Assembly (NCBI GenBank): GCA_034687125.1 | Contig: JAQGBZ010000013.1 | Location: 248,001 to 312,000, forward strand | Reading direction: 5' to 3' | DNA from: Neelides folsomi | Lineage: Eukaryota; Arthropoda; Collembola; Neelipleona; Neelidae | Length of the DNA: 64,000 nt | Part shown: piece after piece, positions 1 through 14,200 of the stretch | Position numbering within the stretch: position 1 is the first letter of the stretch | Layout: every line of letters starts with the position of its first letter | Translations under genes and position numbers: made by a program | The notes under the pieces: model-generated | The model's database searches: none | Seen by the model: only the letters and a program-made list of their open reading frames with translations | What the model was told of the DNA's origin: nothing

Positions 1-3000
1 CTTGCTCCATCGCCTCAACCTCCGCCTAATCCTCCTAATGCCTCCATTTTTCTCACCAACTGAGACGAGTTGGTTCTTTATAATTAAAAGAGAAAGATCG
101 AATATTTTTTATGGTATGTTGTGATTCACAATTTGTGAAGGTGGAATTATGAATCGAAATCTATGTATGAAATAATGTTTAAAGAGCAAAGGGGGGAGAG
201 CAATTAAGTTTCTCAAAGTATGGAGTTAAGGGGCCTTCGGCTTCGTTTGATTTATATTGGAAATCGGAGATCAAGTCAGTAAATTATCATTTTTAATCTG
301 GGTGAGTAACGGCAGAGTAATTAAAGACCGGATATTCAAGTGGAAAAAATGTGATATAGTTTAAGTTGGATGATGATTGGATTGCTCATTAGGTGTAGTG
401 GGGGATTAAGGATTGAGGATCGGCTGGAGAGATACGGCTGAATTGATGGGGATGAGTTATTTGGGCTGGAGGATTGAAGTGAAGGTCAGGTGAGTTGTGT
501 GAGTGACTCGAGGGGCATGCCCGCATCATGTTTTGGGATGATTACGCCTTCGTGTTCCTTCTTAGTCAAGGTTGCAATTATTAGCGCAATTAAAGGTGTT
601 AATTCAAGATAGGCCGTGATCATGATAAGAGACACTATCCCTTATAAATATCCAGCGTAAATGAAAGAGGGTAAGTGAGGTTTTATCTTTTAGACCAGTA
701 ATTCAGGCCCTGAGGATCCACCGACGGAGTGATGGGAAATGGAAAACCATCGTGCATCGAGAAGAGTTATGGTCGTTATTCTGAACATCGGATCGAACCA
801 AGTTGATAGTTTATTACGTATCTTTATGCAGATCAGGGTAGAGAAGGGATTCTCCCATTACAGTCTCGCTGTCGAAATTCCTCTGTGAAATATTCACTCC
901 TACAACAACACTCTGGCCAATTGATGATCTTCAGATGATAATGATGATGGGTGAAGAGATGAATATTAGAAATGAATCCTTCCACATATCTCCCCATCCC
1001 AATCGCCTCGTTTTGGACGGACCATCTCTCTAATGATGAGGCTGGCTGGAAGTTATGGCCCTCCTTTGTCCCGTGCAATATCGGCTTCTTCCATCAACTG
1101 ATCCAATTAGATGTATGGCTTCATAATGACTTTCAAATTTATTGGAAGAATCGAATGCGCCGATAAGAGAGGAGCGATAACCTTTCCCCCACTCGCCCGC
1201 TCAGGGATCCACTGGTATGCGAGTTCGGGAATAAAACAAGGTGTGAAGTATGTAGCTTTGGTAGATGAGAAAGGATTTTTAATGAGCCTTAATTTATGAA
1301 CCTCGTAAAATAGGGCAAGAGGGACCAGGTAGGAATGGGATGAGTGTCGAGGAATCTCCCTACAAAGGACGAGAGAATTCCTTCATTAACCAGCTGGCCC
1401 GATAGTGCCGCAAAAAGGAACGCTCTCCATGCTAAAGATCTCAAATGACAGCTTCCTCAATTGGAGGTGAAATTATTTCACTGAGGCCGGAGCTTGAATT
1501 TATGTATGGGCGCATCCACGGAGCCTCATTAAGCACTGCTCGGGAGGGAGAAAGGAATGGGAATGGGGAGGACTAATGGTCGAGAATAATTTGGAGCGAC
1601 CACCCTCAATTAGCACCCTTAGAGAAGCTGCTCAAGGGTTGTGGGCTCAGCAATTAATTCTCAAGTCCCTCACGGCTCTCCTTCTCTCTCATGTTCATCC
1701 CCACTCCCTGCCACACGGCAGAGAACAACGAAGATCCTGTTAATTCAGCTTGTCATGTCTCAGCCTACCCACCACGTCCACCTTCGGCTCTCCTCTTAAA
1801 TCACTCCGATTCTCTCACTTCGCTTTATTAATTGCTCAAAAAGTCTCTAATCTTCTAAGACGAATCTTCAATTGCAGCAACGTAATGGGCAGTGGCTAGG
1901 TCGAGAGCCTTTTCATGGACAGGGCTCAAAAGGAATAATGAATGTGTTGGATTCATTAGAGAAATTCGAAATAGCTTCAACGATTGATTTTGACGAGAGG
2001 GAGAGGAGGAATGGAATTTGAAGAAGAGTTTGAATGAGCTTCCTTAAGGCTAGCTTTCATTCCAATGTGATTGATCAGATTGAGATATGAAGGGTATGAC
2101 ACATGAGGGCTGGCACAATGGGGCTTGATGAGAGTTTTCGGGGACAATCTCGAAGGCGAGCGAAGGAAGATGCCTGGGGGAGTTGTGAGATGTTGGAAGG
2201 AATCGGTAGAGTTCGTCGGGCCATCGAGAGATGCAGGCCGGCGAAGGTGTGTGAGGAGTTGTAGTGTGTGAGTTGTGAGTAGTGAAATGAAGAATGGATT
2301 GGGCCGGCTGTGTCGAGATCCCTGAGGAACCCCCGCTAATGATTTCATCCCTCTACCTTTCCTCTTTGCCTACCTTCCTCACTCACTCAGTGGCTGGCTG
2401 GCCAATGAGGACCACTTTCTTTCGATTCCTCCTTTTTAATTACTGACCAGTCTCCTGCAGCCGACTCCCTCCCAGTTCCACTCTGACTCCCCGACCAGTC
2501 GGACCTCTCTTCCTCGTTCCCGACCGGCTCACACATCCCCTTTATATTATTTATATTGTCTCTCCGGTTATCAACAGGCAATCGTCCAACCTTCCCTTAT
2601 CTCCACGAGGGATTTATTTGAGTGGACCATGAGGTCGCGTTGTGAGTTATGTGAATCCATCGTAAATTCATAATTAGCAATTATGTGGTGAATATAATTA
2701 TTAGTACAATTAGAAGTTTGAGAAGACGAAGTGGATGGTGAAACTGACATCTCATATCAGTCCCCAGCTTAACCCATTATCAGTTTATGAGACCAATTGA
2801 GAGGACTCAAGTTTCGGCTATTCAACACAATATCGAATCTCCCCTTATTGCGACACCGTGCTTAATTAGTTTCAAGTGCTCATCATCAATCAGTAAATTT
2901 GTGAATCCTAATCAGTCTTTATTATTTCAAATTCATATTTTAACTAATTTGATAATCGAATGAAAGGAAACTCTGAGCTCTACAAGCATGGTGAGGTTCA

Positions 3001-3564
3001 ATGTAAACACATTGTTAATTAAACACCATTTTATTTATGTATAATCTTACTTGATGAATCCTTATAAAAGTTATATGATCAAGTGTGAGTATTATGAATT
3101 CTCTTCCAATTATCGACCAGATTTACCATTGTGTCATGAATTAATGGAAAATCCGCATTTACTGTCCCTGATTAATTGATTATGACTTGGTGATTAAAAC
3201 GTTAACAATTCTGTCATTGGATTATATTGCCATATTCTAAATTGTAATTAATTCTCGTTAAGTATTGACGCAAGTATAAGCTTACGTTAATTTATTTGAC
3301 GTCAATTTGCAACGAAGGATATTAAACATTTGAAAATAGTTTTAATGTTGATAAAACGCTTAATTAGAATATCCATCAATACTCTCTAATTGTATACTTT
3401 CAATTCATTAAATAATTATTAATTAAATTCCAATTTAATTATAGCACAATAGCTATAAAATGACTCAACGGTGTCTTTGAGTATAATTTTTAATCTATTT
3501 TAATCAATGTTAAGTCAATGTTTGTAATTAACTAATCAATTTTTATTATTTTGTTTAATTTCAG
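1..3564. other. Upstream non-coding region, no gene seen
   Basis: The region is unique sequence with only short ORFs and no recognisable similarity. Composition is mixed up to about 2640 and AT-rich after that, with many TTAATTA-type strings that could bind homeodomain proteins but are also expected by composition. Confidence 0.6.
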
Positions 3565-3703
3565 GAATATTCAGCAAAACTGAATGTGACTTGAGCTACT
3601 ACGCCAAGAAGTGGAAAGAGAAAAGTTTTGGAAAGTGAAAAGTGGGACTTGGAAAATTCTTCTTTCTCATCTTACAATTTACGAGCGAAAAGAAGAAATC
3701 AAG
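3565..3703 (+). other. Possible untranslated leader exon of zfh2 (uncertain)
   Basis: The segment is bounded by a good acceptor (TTTGTTTAATTTCAG, ending at 3564) and a good donor (AAATCAAG before GTAAAT at 3704). It is 139 nt long with stops in all frames and a purine-rich composition unlike the AT-rich sequence around it. A minimal ATG-TGA lies at 3584-3589. The exon 1 acceptor at 20438 calls for an upstream leader, and this is the best-looking candidate, which would make a leader intron of about 16.7 kb. One frame reads 23 codons to TGA and could instead be the coding tail of an unknown transcript. Confidence 0.3.
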
Positions 3704-6700
3704 GTAAATTCCTAATTCTTAGCGTGATAAGAAATTTGAGGAAATTGTTTTGAATTAAGAATCGGCTCGAGGCTCTATCAACTTTAATTCATTTATCTTG
3801 AGCCAAATCGAAACTTTTAAACTAAATCTAAATCTTGTTAATCTCTCGCCCTTTCCTCCGTTCTTTTCAATTTTCCTCATTTTCCAATTCAAATCTCATG
3901 TATAGGGATAATCGTAGCTTTGTACATGTGGCGTATGACCCAAACAATTGGCTCTTAATTTTATCATGAGAAAAAAGATGATATCTCAGGTATTTAACTA
4001 GAATTTATTAGATTCCTTGTTGATGATAAAAATGAATTTATCTGACTTGCCCTGTCACCCCTTAAAATGAAAAAAATTAGAATTCACAACGAATTCTTTA
4101 TTCTAATCAACATTTCATATCCAATTCACATTTTCAATGCATAAATTATATTTGCGGTTATAATTGGGTTTTCCTATTTATAAAATACAAAATATCAATA
4201 TCAGATATTTATTCCTTAAAAGAACCAATTTATTTAGAGCAAAAGCCCCATAGTGCGGCTTAAGTTACAAATAGCTTCAAACTTCAAAATCGATAACAAT
4301 ATTAAAACAAAACAAAAATATTTGGTATTTTGGTACTTTTTGTATTGAACCCTACAATATTTTGTTATTAGAAGATGAATGAATTATATTTCATTTCTTT
4401 TAATTTTGACTGTTGACCCTGCAGAATAAGACTTTTGGATAACTATTAGTTGTAATTTCAATATTTTTGTCCCTTCATATTCCCTTCAATTCATCCACCA
4501 TGTCAATATTTCCCGTCTCATTTTTCTTAATTCTAAACTTAGGTACACTTTTATCGATCTAGTTTAGCATTTGACTTAAGTTAGATTGCCCTTTGAGTCG
4601 TTATTTTGATTCGTATTAAATTTCTAATAAGTTAAATATTATGAACTTTTTATCCCAAAATATTCACTGAAAGAGATATTTGTTACATTCATTCATTGTA
4701 TTTTTACAATGTCTCGACTCACTATCATTATTTTTTATTATGTCTTATTTACGCACTGAGGCTTAAGGGAACTTTTAATCCAAGGTGCTCAAAAAATCGA
4801 CCTTCCGTATCTCTGGAATTGTAAACTAACAAATCGGCTGAATGATAGTGCTATATGGTATTACAAGTTTTATATACCACTTTGGAATATAAACACTGCC
4901 CAGTAGTGTCGAGTTATATGGAATTATATTATTACGTAGTGTACGTTGGTCGGGGAGTAATTTCCGGACCTTTGCCGTTGAAGGTGGAAGGATTCTCGAG
5001 ATTTCTTTTAATAAGGACCCATTTTTCACGAGTCTCCTCCGAAGAGACCTTCCTTTCTTTTGTCTCTTTTGAGAGTTGGAGCTGATTGCTCCCTGTAAAA
5101 ATAATTGCCTGTGCGTAATAATAATAAATGCCTTGTCTGTTCCTACCCATTGTCGGTCTCTCGTTTTCGTGTGGAGCCAATGGCTGCAAAGCTCATTCAT
5201 TCTCATAGCAAAGCCCACCCCTCCCTTCTTCATTATATGCATCACCTGTCTCTCAATTAGCTCCCCATACACCAATTCTTTAATACGGATGGGGCCCTTT
5301 GTTTTCACGCTCAAATCCTCGCTGCTCCTCGAATGTCGACGCGATGAACAATTAAAGTACCGTAACTCCTGGACCCCTAATTTACCAACACTTATTATTC
5401 AGAGACAATGGAAAATTGGCCTTCTGAATCTTAATTAAAATATATTACGTGTGAAGCATATGCCAATATTATGCTTACTGTAATTACCGAAACTGTAATT
5501 GACTAAAACTCATCTCGTCATCTCCCAATGTCGAATAACATTCGATTATTTATTCAGGCCTACCTATGCTATGTATGAATGTAAATTAGTACACTAAAAC
5601 TTGCGCGTACAATATTGTTTTTTCCTATGTACAAGTGTATTAAAACTCATTGGCGAAACAATTGTTTTAAATTCTTAGGGTAAATGTTCTGACTGAGCAT
5701 TCCACATAGAATTAATATTTTATTCAATAATTCTTATCTACCTCTTTACACCTAACACCAAGAAATTGTTATTTGATTTATTTGAATCTCAATGCTATCT
5801 GTTTGTTTTAATGCGAAGAAGTCCAAATAACTTAATGTGAGTTTAGCCTTTTTAAAATTTATGAGAAATATAATATGTATGTAGGTGTATGTGTTTGTTT
5901 GAATTAGTAAAATTATGTATATCTATCTTTTGGACCAATGTGGGATAGTAAAAATCAAATCTCTGCATATTTCCCCTGCCCGTCAATTGAAACAATCAAG
6001 GCCGATGTGAAGATTTCATTTGATCCGACCTTGGAAAAATTGGAATAATATTAAATTTAAGAAATTCAAAAGCTTGAAATGACCAAAATTAAAATACCAT
6101 CAGTTAGATATAAAGCTAAATCTTATTTTTTATTCGCTTTTATTCATTGTAGTTTTTTATGTTAAAGAGTTTAAAGTTTTATGTAAAGTGTGAGCAGATC
6201 AATAGACGATTCAACTGCTTAAAATTTTATTGTCTTGATGTAATGATGGTACATGGATTGAGGTTAGGTCATACACACATAGCATGGTTTGAAGGTGGAG
6301 GAAACTGAGAGTTGTACCGACGGTTGTCGGATGTAGGGGAGGGAGAGGAGGAGAAGAATCCTGTCACAAGATGAGGACAAGATAAAAATGAGCAGGGATA
6401 AAGAAAGGGACAGGAGAATGTGCCTTAGTTAAAATAATAATAAAGGTATGTGTGTGTGTCTTCTTGTTCGCCTAATGAATGTGGAATGTCCAAGAGTTGG
6501 ACGACGATGTCTAATGGGCGAGGAGGAACACCAGGTACTTACATAGAAGGGCTAAGATTGAACAGCACACTTGTTGATAAGGAAAAAGAACCAAGGGGTC
6601 GTAAATAGTTGAAGGTACTTGGGAACCTTCGACCCCACTCCTTACACATGTTGTGGGAGGAAAAGGGCGAGAAGAGGGGATTTTAATTGCTGCAGAAGAG

Positions 6701-7449
6701 GTAGTTCCCTTTCTAATTATAAAATTCATTGAAAGTTTGAAACGTAAAATTTCTTTGTTCTTTCACCCTCTCGACGAGGTTTCTTGAGTTGGGTATTGGA
6801 ACCGGTGAGAATTGGGGGGAAATATGAACGACGTGCTCAGGGCCCGGCATTTTACAATGTCTCTTTGGCCAATTAAGGAGAGGACAAAGAGCAAAGAGGG
6901 TCGGTCTAGGAATGGAAGGAGAATTTTAAAAACAATTTACGCCTCGAATCCTCCGCACTCAAAATTTATTTGGACAAAAGGGGGAGGAATTATGTATTGA
7001 ATAGGCCATTGAGTGTGTGTGGAGGAGAAGTTAAGAATGCGAGGATCTCATCGGAGTAAAACTTAGGAAAGGTGAGCACACAAAGGCAGGGGAGATCGGG
7101 GGAGCCATTGAAATTGGAAAGCCCTTCGTTAGCCTCTTGCTGTTAATTTCTGAGCTGTTTGAAGGACAGGGCAGAGGTAAGGGAAGGTGAGTGACGGGCC
7201 GGTGTCGTTTGACAAATATTCGCTGCGGAAAGGTCCAAGGCGGCCCTGCCCCTTCCCAATTCATCCGATAACTCTCCCTCGAGCTCCACGAGACTCCGAG
7301 TGTCACAGTTGTAAGATGGAGAGCCCTTCCTTCCCTTTTCAGTTTCGTTCAACTTGGAGAGGGTTGGTATAGGGAGATGGATATAGTGGTCCAGGTATTC
7401 GATCCTCTGTTTGTTCTCTTCACGGGATATGAAAGTGGACCTCTTGAGA
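3704..7449. other. Upstream non-coding region, mostly AT-rich
   Basis: No gene was recognised. An AT-rich stretch runs to about 6240, interrupted by a more GC-balanced island at about 4940-5340 where long ORFs overlap on both strands without recognisable similarity. From about 6240 the sequence is purine-rich with many GAGG and GGAG words. Confidence 0.55.
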
Positions 7450-8260
7450 GCCTCCATTGAGAGTAAGCCTGGCCGGGGGCGATGCTCGACGGGGGACTGG
7501 GGCTCCTGCCCTACCTCACGGCCACGGCATCCTCAGGTGTGCGAGCGGAGGAGGTTCGCCTTTAATTAGCAGGGAAGGCCGGGCGGTGTGATTGGGGAGG
7601 GCGGATTTACATGAGAGTGGAAGGCTACCCGGGAGAAGGGGCTGGCGAGAGAGGGAGAGGAAATTGTCTTTTTGCTGATAGCGCATGCTAAACTAACTTG
7701 TGCCGTCTATTAGTTCGCTCCACCCGATTGTGTCGCGATCGCAAATCGGAGCAACTTTTATCGCTGTCGTTTGTTCTTGCACCGATTCGGAGTGGCTATT
7801 TGCTCCGTTGACGTCGGAGGTCCTTTCGTAAATCAATAGTGAAAATGAAGGAATTTCCCCGTGTCCCGTCCTCTCGCCTCCTTCCCGGCTCCCGGGCTCT
7901 GGCGGAATGCAAAGTCGGCCCTTGATGAGTCCGGGTGAGTGGAAGGGTGCCTCTCCCGGAGCGGAGCTGAGAGTCTGGGCAAGTGGAGTTCCTCCCATTC
8001 GGCGAGGATTCCCTGCTCCCTCCGCGCTCCCCATCTCATTACGCGAGTTCAGTTCCTCGCACGGATCCATCGGCCCCGCAGTTGCTCGCTCGCCTCCCGA
8101 CCCACCCAAGACGTGGAGCAGCGAGGGAGCCGCGGCTCTGCTAATTAACACCCTACAATTAAAACCGACTATCTTCTGCAGCTGCTCAGAACGGGCCTCT
8201 TCCGCCCATCTCTATAGTTCCTAATCTTGCCTACGCGCCGGCCGGGGCTAATTGCTCCAC
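7450..8260. promoter_or_regulatory. GC- and CpG-rich island, possible promoter or enhancer
   Basis: The stretch is clearly richer in G+C and CpG than its surroundings (for example GTCGCGATCGC near 7730 and CGCGCCGGCCGGGGC near 8235). Several frames on both strands are open at once because stops are rare in GC-rich DNA; none resembles a known protein. Its position 12 kb before the first coding exon would suit an alternative promoter or a regulatory element, but no core promoter motif was identified. Confidence 0.3.
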
Positions 8261-11200
8261 CCAGAAGATATCAGACACGAAAGTTCCTATTACGTGTGCA
8301 TATTAATTAAATCGTATTGAATAAGTAAATAAATATATATCATAGCTCTAATACTTCGTCTCACTCACCTACCTGTCTCCCATATAAGCATTTTTTATGA
8401 TTTGAAGAATTGTGTGTGTGGAAAGCTCGCGGAGATTAATAAGCACGAGTGAGTGTGATCTCTCAACGACGGCGCCAGTCAAGTCCGATTAATTTGTCCG
8501 AAGTGAGAGTTGCCTGAGTGGCCCCCAATAATGGAAGTGGAGTAAATTAAAATATCAGAAAAGGTGGAAAACTCTGCCCGGTTAAGGACACTTCTGCGCC
8601 CAGTAAATCTTGGATCAATTTGGGTATGTCTTATCTTTCCTTGTTGGATAGCGTAATTAATTAGAATATTAGAAATAAGTAAGGAGTTCCCGGCCTAATA
8701 CGGCTCTGATTTGGACGTTTCGAGTTGTTGAGTTGCCTGGTGGCGAGCGCGAAGCTCTCGGCTGAGGTAATTGGTGAGGTTCCTCCTCCACTTTGACATC
8801 TGAGGAAGGAGAGGAAGTGTGAATGTGGGCTTGGAACTTGACTTCGGCTCCGCCTTGGCTCGTTGTGCCAAACGAGTTGTGGGGCTTTGGCGAAACACGA
8901 CTTTGAACTTAGCCTGAGAAGGCCCGATTTCATTTCTTCTGGCGAAGGGGCAAATTAAACGAGACGGATTGGGACGAGAGAGGTGATAAAGGAATGAAGA
9001 AGCCTTTGGTTCACTTATGACACGCGAGTGGCTTGTACGAGAATGTATTATTTGTATGTTCCACTCTGAGAACAAATTGGCAGATTCCCCCCTGCTCCGA
9101 GATTTGATTTCACTATGAGGCCTTCGAATTTATGTGCAGAGCCTCGGGACCTTACAATGTAAGTTCCGCCTGAGCCCTTCTTGAAAAATTGATGGATATT
9201 GTAATGGGGGCTTTTTTAGAAGCATTAGCTATTCAGAACTCCAGGCTCGAGAGGCGGCCCGCGTCACTATTAAGGAACTCATATATGCAAAGTATATGCA
9301 AAAGCCCCAAGAGCTCTGCTATAACGGAGTGAAATGTCATTTCAGAGTGCTCCAAGGAGGAGAGACAAAATAAGTGAACCCCGGCCCTGCATTTGCTTTC
9401 CTCCTTTTCATATTTTATATGATAGCACTTTTGGGCTCGAGAACTACACAGTCCCTTTTATAATGTACAAGTTATAATGGGCTCCCTCCGCCTTCGACTG
9501 TCTCTTTGCCGTCATTTAAGAGAACAAGGGGAGAACCGGCCCTCTGTTTTCACCAGCCTCAAATTCCACCATCCAGCTCAATAATTTTTCATAACAACCT
9601 TCGCACATCCCCTCGCTGCCACGGGTTTAAAACCTTCTGAGCATGTTGCTCTCGGTTCAATCCGTGGATTCGAAGGAAGGAAAATGGAATCTCATAAAGG
9701 ATTTTTTAGCTCTCCCGGGTCCCCCCGCCCGTGAGAAGGAATAGAATATATACTCGAAGGACCTTTTGCTCCCTCCATACATAAATACATATTCCCGATA
9801 CTTCCATTCACCCGCGTATAAAACTAAATAGCATATTGTGGTATAGAGAGGGAAAACTCATTCTCCATTCCATCTGGAGGATAACCACGATTGATTGTAA
9901 AATACACGCGGCCGCTAGTTTGGCTCCCCTTCTTCCCCTTCTTCTATATTCGATAATTTATTCTTCTTCCTTGTCATTACGGCGATTAGAAAAGTTGGAT
10001 GAATAAAAAAATGGAAATGCACTACCATCGACGTTTAGTTCTCGTCTGGCTGAATTGATCTTGTTGTGACAGTGGAAATCTTTCATTTAAATTCTGGAGT
10101 TGAACACTCCCGAGTTTGTTTGGGAGAGTGAAGGAAAGGATCGTTGAGCTGAAAGAAAAGTGCCGAATTGGTGAATAGATGCGAGGAGAGAGAGATAAGA
10201 TAAAGATGAGCGTAAGCGGTCGTCTCTGATGTGATGGGAGGAATAACTGTCTTGTTCAGTGATTTTGGGATCGGATATTTTAGTATTATGGGCCTCAAAG
10301 TGCTCCAGTGGTCCATTTGCATTTGGTCCTTGCATCTTCCTCCTCCTTTCCCTGATATGATCAAAAATGGATCTGAGAATTCCTCGAGAGGCCATCCAAT
10401 CTCAATCTCAGCTCCAAGTCGGAGAAATCTATGAGGACAAGGGAGTATACATAGAGTCCTTTTGAGCAGCATCGGCTCCCTTCCTCATCTATTACGATTA
10501 CCAGCCTCGCTCCACGAGGCGACCAATTTCATCCAATATAAAAAATGCATGTGTGCCGGTTCCTATTTATCCCGGAAGCTGTGTTCATATCCATTTCAAG
10601 TCATTTTGCTGAAATTATTTTAAATTATGTATCTTCTTCCAAGTCTATTACACATTATAATTTTTATCATTATCCGCATTATGTTGAGATTTTTATTGGG
10701 AAAAATATTATTCAATTTGCATCTGAAGTAGATAAAATTTTATCTTTGCCGTTCTTATTCATATTTATGAAAATGGAATGGAAATTGGGAATTGGAGGTT
10801 GATTGATTTCCAAAAAAGGAAATCTATAACTTCCATCTTTTCTCATCCATCCGCACGTATTGGTAATGTTAGCTAATTTCCTCCAAGCGGAACCTTTACT
10901 TGTGATGAAGAAAGGATAAGCAGATATGGAAGATATTTACAGAGCCGAACCACTTTAAAAAATTTGATTGCTATGATTCGATTGCCATTAAATTTGAATA
11001 TCTCGAAGGCATTTGCGCGTCAAAATGAGTGTAGTTGTAAGTTAGTAAATACTTAAGAAGTAAGTTGTCGAGAGGAATATTTTCACTTTTGATCATGCAG
11101 AAAGGAGAGATGAACTCATTGGACCTGTGTCAAATCTCCGCTTGTCTATATAAGTATTTAAGGGTGGAAGCAGAATAAATAGAGTTTTATAATGAGCTGT

Positions 11201-14200
11201 CCCTCTTTGATTTCACTTACTAGTTCCTCATATCTTAAGTTCCTCTATCATTCAACCTTGGGAGGCGATTGAGAGTGAATGAAGGAAATCAATAAAAAGA
11301 GTTGTAATGTGTTTCAAGAGGTGAGTCGAAGCAGTTGCCATTTACATTTTTGATATTGTAATTTTATAATAAAGAGGAATTTGCTCAGCTTTCAACATCT
11401 CAATACATATCTCCAGAAATCAAGAAGGAAAGTCGGAGTCTGACAAAACGAGTTTTGATCAATTTTAATGAGTGATCCAAAGGAGGATCGAGGTACCATA
11501 TAGATAAGCTTGGATTGGGGAGTTGCGGCTAACGATCGTTTTAGAGACGTTGGCTTTTAATAACCCCAAGATAAACGCAATTTAGATCTCGGTGGATGCC
11601 GATGAGGAAGGTGAGGGGCTCATTGTACTTCTCAACCTCTGATCTTCCCCGCCCGCTTCTTCCCACCAAGACAACCATTGTAGGGCTGCCTTTGCTGGCC
11701 GGCCGCACTTCGATCGTGATCAGTTCAATACACTTTGCTTGACATTATGCACATCCACCCACCTCCTTTAATTTCACTCTCGGGTTAATGAGTCGACAGG
11801 GCAGAAGAAGGGATGTTTAATCCCTATTAATATAACCCCTTCTCCTCGTGGAGAATAATGAGGAGCAATAATAATAATAATGTATCTTGAATATGCATTT
11901 TGACTATATGAGGAACTTGTGTAGTTTATATTTCCCAAACCTCATTATTTAGCTGATCCTTTATCTAACAATATAGGGCCTATGTATAATGGAAATATGT
12001 ATAATGTATCTTTATGTACATACCATAGGTTCTCTCTCTCTCATTTCATATTCAAACGCCCTGACCTTTTCCTTCTAATTAAGTTTCTTTTAGCTAATGA
12101 AGGCTGGCCCTTATTTATTTACGTATTATGTTGTCTCTTGTCTCTGTCACTCTTCCTTGTCAGTTTTCTTAGGCTGTGAGAGGTGTAAAGGCATTTCTTG
12201 TTCTCTAATCTTATTGACGTGGAGAGATCTCCACCCTTTCCAATTATGAGTCCTTCATTTGCTCTCTTTGCTCTGGTGTGAGGGCGAAGGAGGGCTCCTT
12301 CTCTTGGTTCGTTTAAAGGCCTTTTATAATATAAGCATTATTTATCCATCATTACGAGGAGTTTAAGTGATTAGAAGGAAATGTTTTTATTCATAGGAGA
12401 GGTTGAGAGTATTTGCTCGGCGGAAAAGAGTGGGAGAGTGCGAGTCGTGGACACGTAACAATAACATTGAGCCACGATGGATGAACGGCAGTCGACATGG
12501 CACTTGAGAGGAAAACTCTAATGATGCAAATAACCTCGTTGAGAGGAGGGAGGCGAGAGAAATGGAGTAATAATAAAATCATAATCATATGGCGAGCTTA
12601 TTGGTCCCTCTCCAGGTGTGGGGGAAACTCACTTGGAGCGGAAATACATATATTTATAATGTATTAATGCTGAGCGATCGATTAAGAATTCTTTGTTTGG
12701 CCGGCGATAGTTGTGGGATAGAAAGTTGAAGTGGAATTGATCGGCATGCTGATAATTGATTCATTTTTCCTTAACACCGACCTGCTTGAGGACACGAGCG
12801 GAAATCTTGTGTATATGAATATTCACCCCTTTGTTTCCCAACTTGGTTGAGAAAGGAATGGAGGAAATGCTGCGAGTCGCGGCGAGGCAAGATCATCTAT
12901 TAAAATAACTCACTCTAGGAGAGATCTCATCAGCGGCCCAATTCATTTGCATAATAGAATAATAGGCCTAATAATCTTTAATGTGGAGCGATGGTTGAAA
13001 ACCTTATTATTTGCCGGCATATCATGATATGATTCCTCTCATTGGTTCGGTGGAGAGAAACTTATTTGGAAGTGGGGCAAGATAGAATAAAAGGAATGAA
13101 TAAAAGCCCTATGAAGAAATGAGAATGTTGGATCAAATCAGAGTCAGGAGCAGTCATGAGTTTCCAGCGTGAGATTAAATAAAAATGTAAATTTTGCCTC
13201 GCTCTCTTTTTTGATTGTGATTGAGTCAGGATTCAAAATTTTTGACGAATAAAGGTAAAATGTCTAGGAGGGATAAATCAAGAAGTGAAGGGAAAAGGGG
13301 GCGAAGAAGACATTAGGCATTAGGGAAAAGTTGGAGAGTCAACTGGAAGTTAAAGTTGAGAAGGCTCCAGGAGCCGTTTCTCTATTTTATTTCGTATTCT
13401 TATGGTAATGAGGGTGATGGTTGATGGGAATAGTTGGGAGGATGGCGCGTCCTCCACCAACGTCCTCATCCTTCCTCCAAAAGGCAACTGACGCTGATTG
13501 AGAATTCAGGAGATGAACTTATGATGTGGGAGAGAATGAGAGAATTCCACCGAGGTTTCTCTCCCCGATCCCAACTCGAAAATGATGGAGTTGGATGAGA
13601 AAGTTCTCTTGGCTGCCTCTCCCAATTCCTCACATTATTACGAGTTTAAAATGAAGTTCGCGGAGACTTTAATGTCGTCTCCGCACGGCCGTAAGGACAA
13701 CTTTTTTCAACCTGAGACATGAAATCAGTAATAAGGGCATATCCTCGAGAAAGGTTTATGGGAACTCGGGAGGACTATATTGGGACGTTGGAAAAAATGA
13801 AGGAGGAGAAGGATGGTCCACACATGTAAGTTCTTCAGGACTTGATTCGAGGTTGAGATGGAGACGGAGACTTCATGCATATTTGATAAGCTCCCTCTCC
13901 TCTACATCGTTTGGGTAATCTTCTTCGGCGGAGGGCCCGAGCTGAGCCGGGACGGCCTAAGAGCTCCGCACACGGCACTGTCATCTCATATCATTATGAG
14001 TCACTTCTCTCCCGCCCTTTCAGCCTCCTCATCTTTTCACATCACAATCTTCGACTCTTTCTAGCATTCACCTACCAAATTCTGATCCACTCTCCTCGAA
14101 TTTCAAGATGGGAGGAGGCACAACGGGAGTGATCCACACTTTGATCCAACCCATTCTGTCCCGATAACGACGGAGACATTCAACTCTTTTGTCATTATTC

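Noticed and set aside
4826-5314. 162-codon ORF on the minus strand
   Set aside because: Another ORF overlaps it on the opposite strand, the peptide has no recognisable domain, and the length is near chance expectation.
7693-8151. 152-codon ORF on the minus strand in the GC-rich island
   Set aside because: Several frames on both strands are open here because stop codons are rare in GC-rich DNA. No similarity was recognised.
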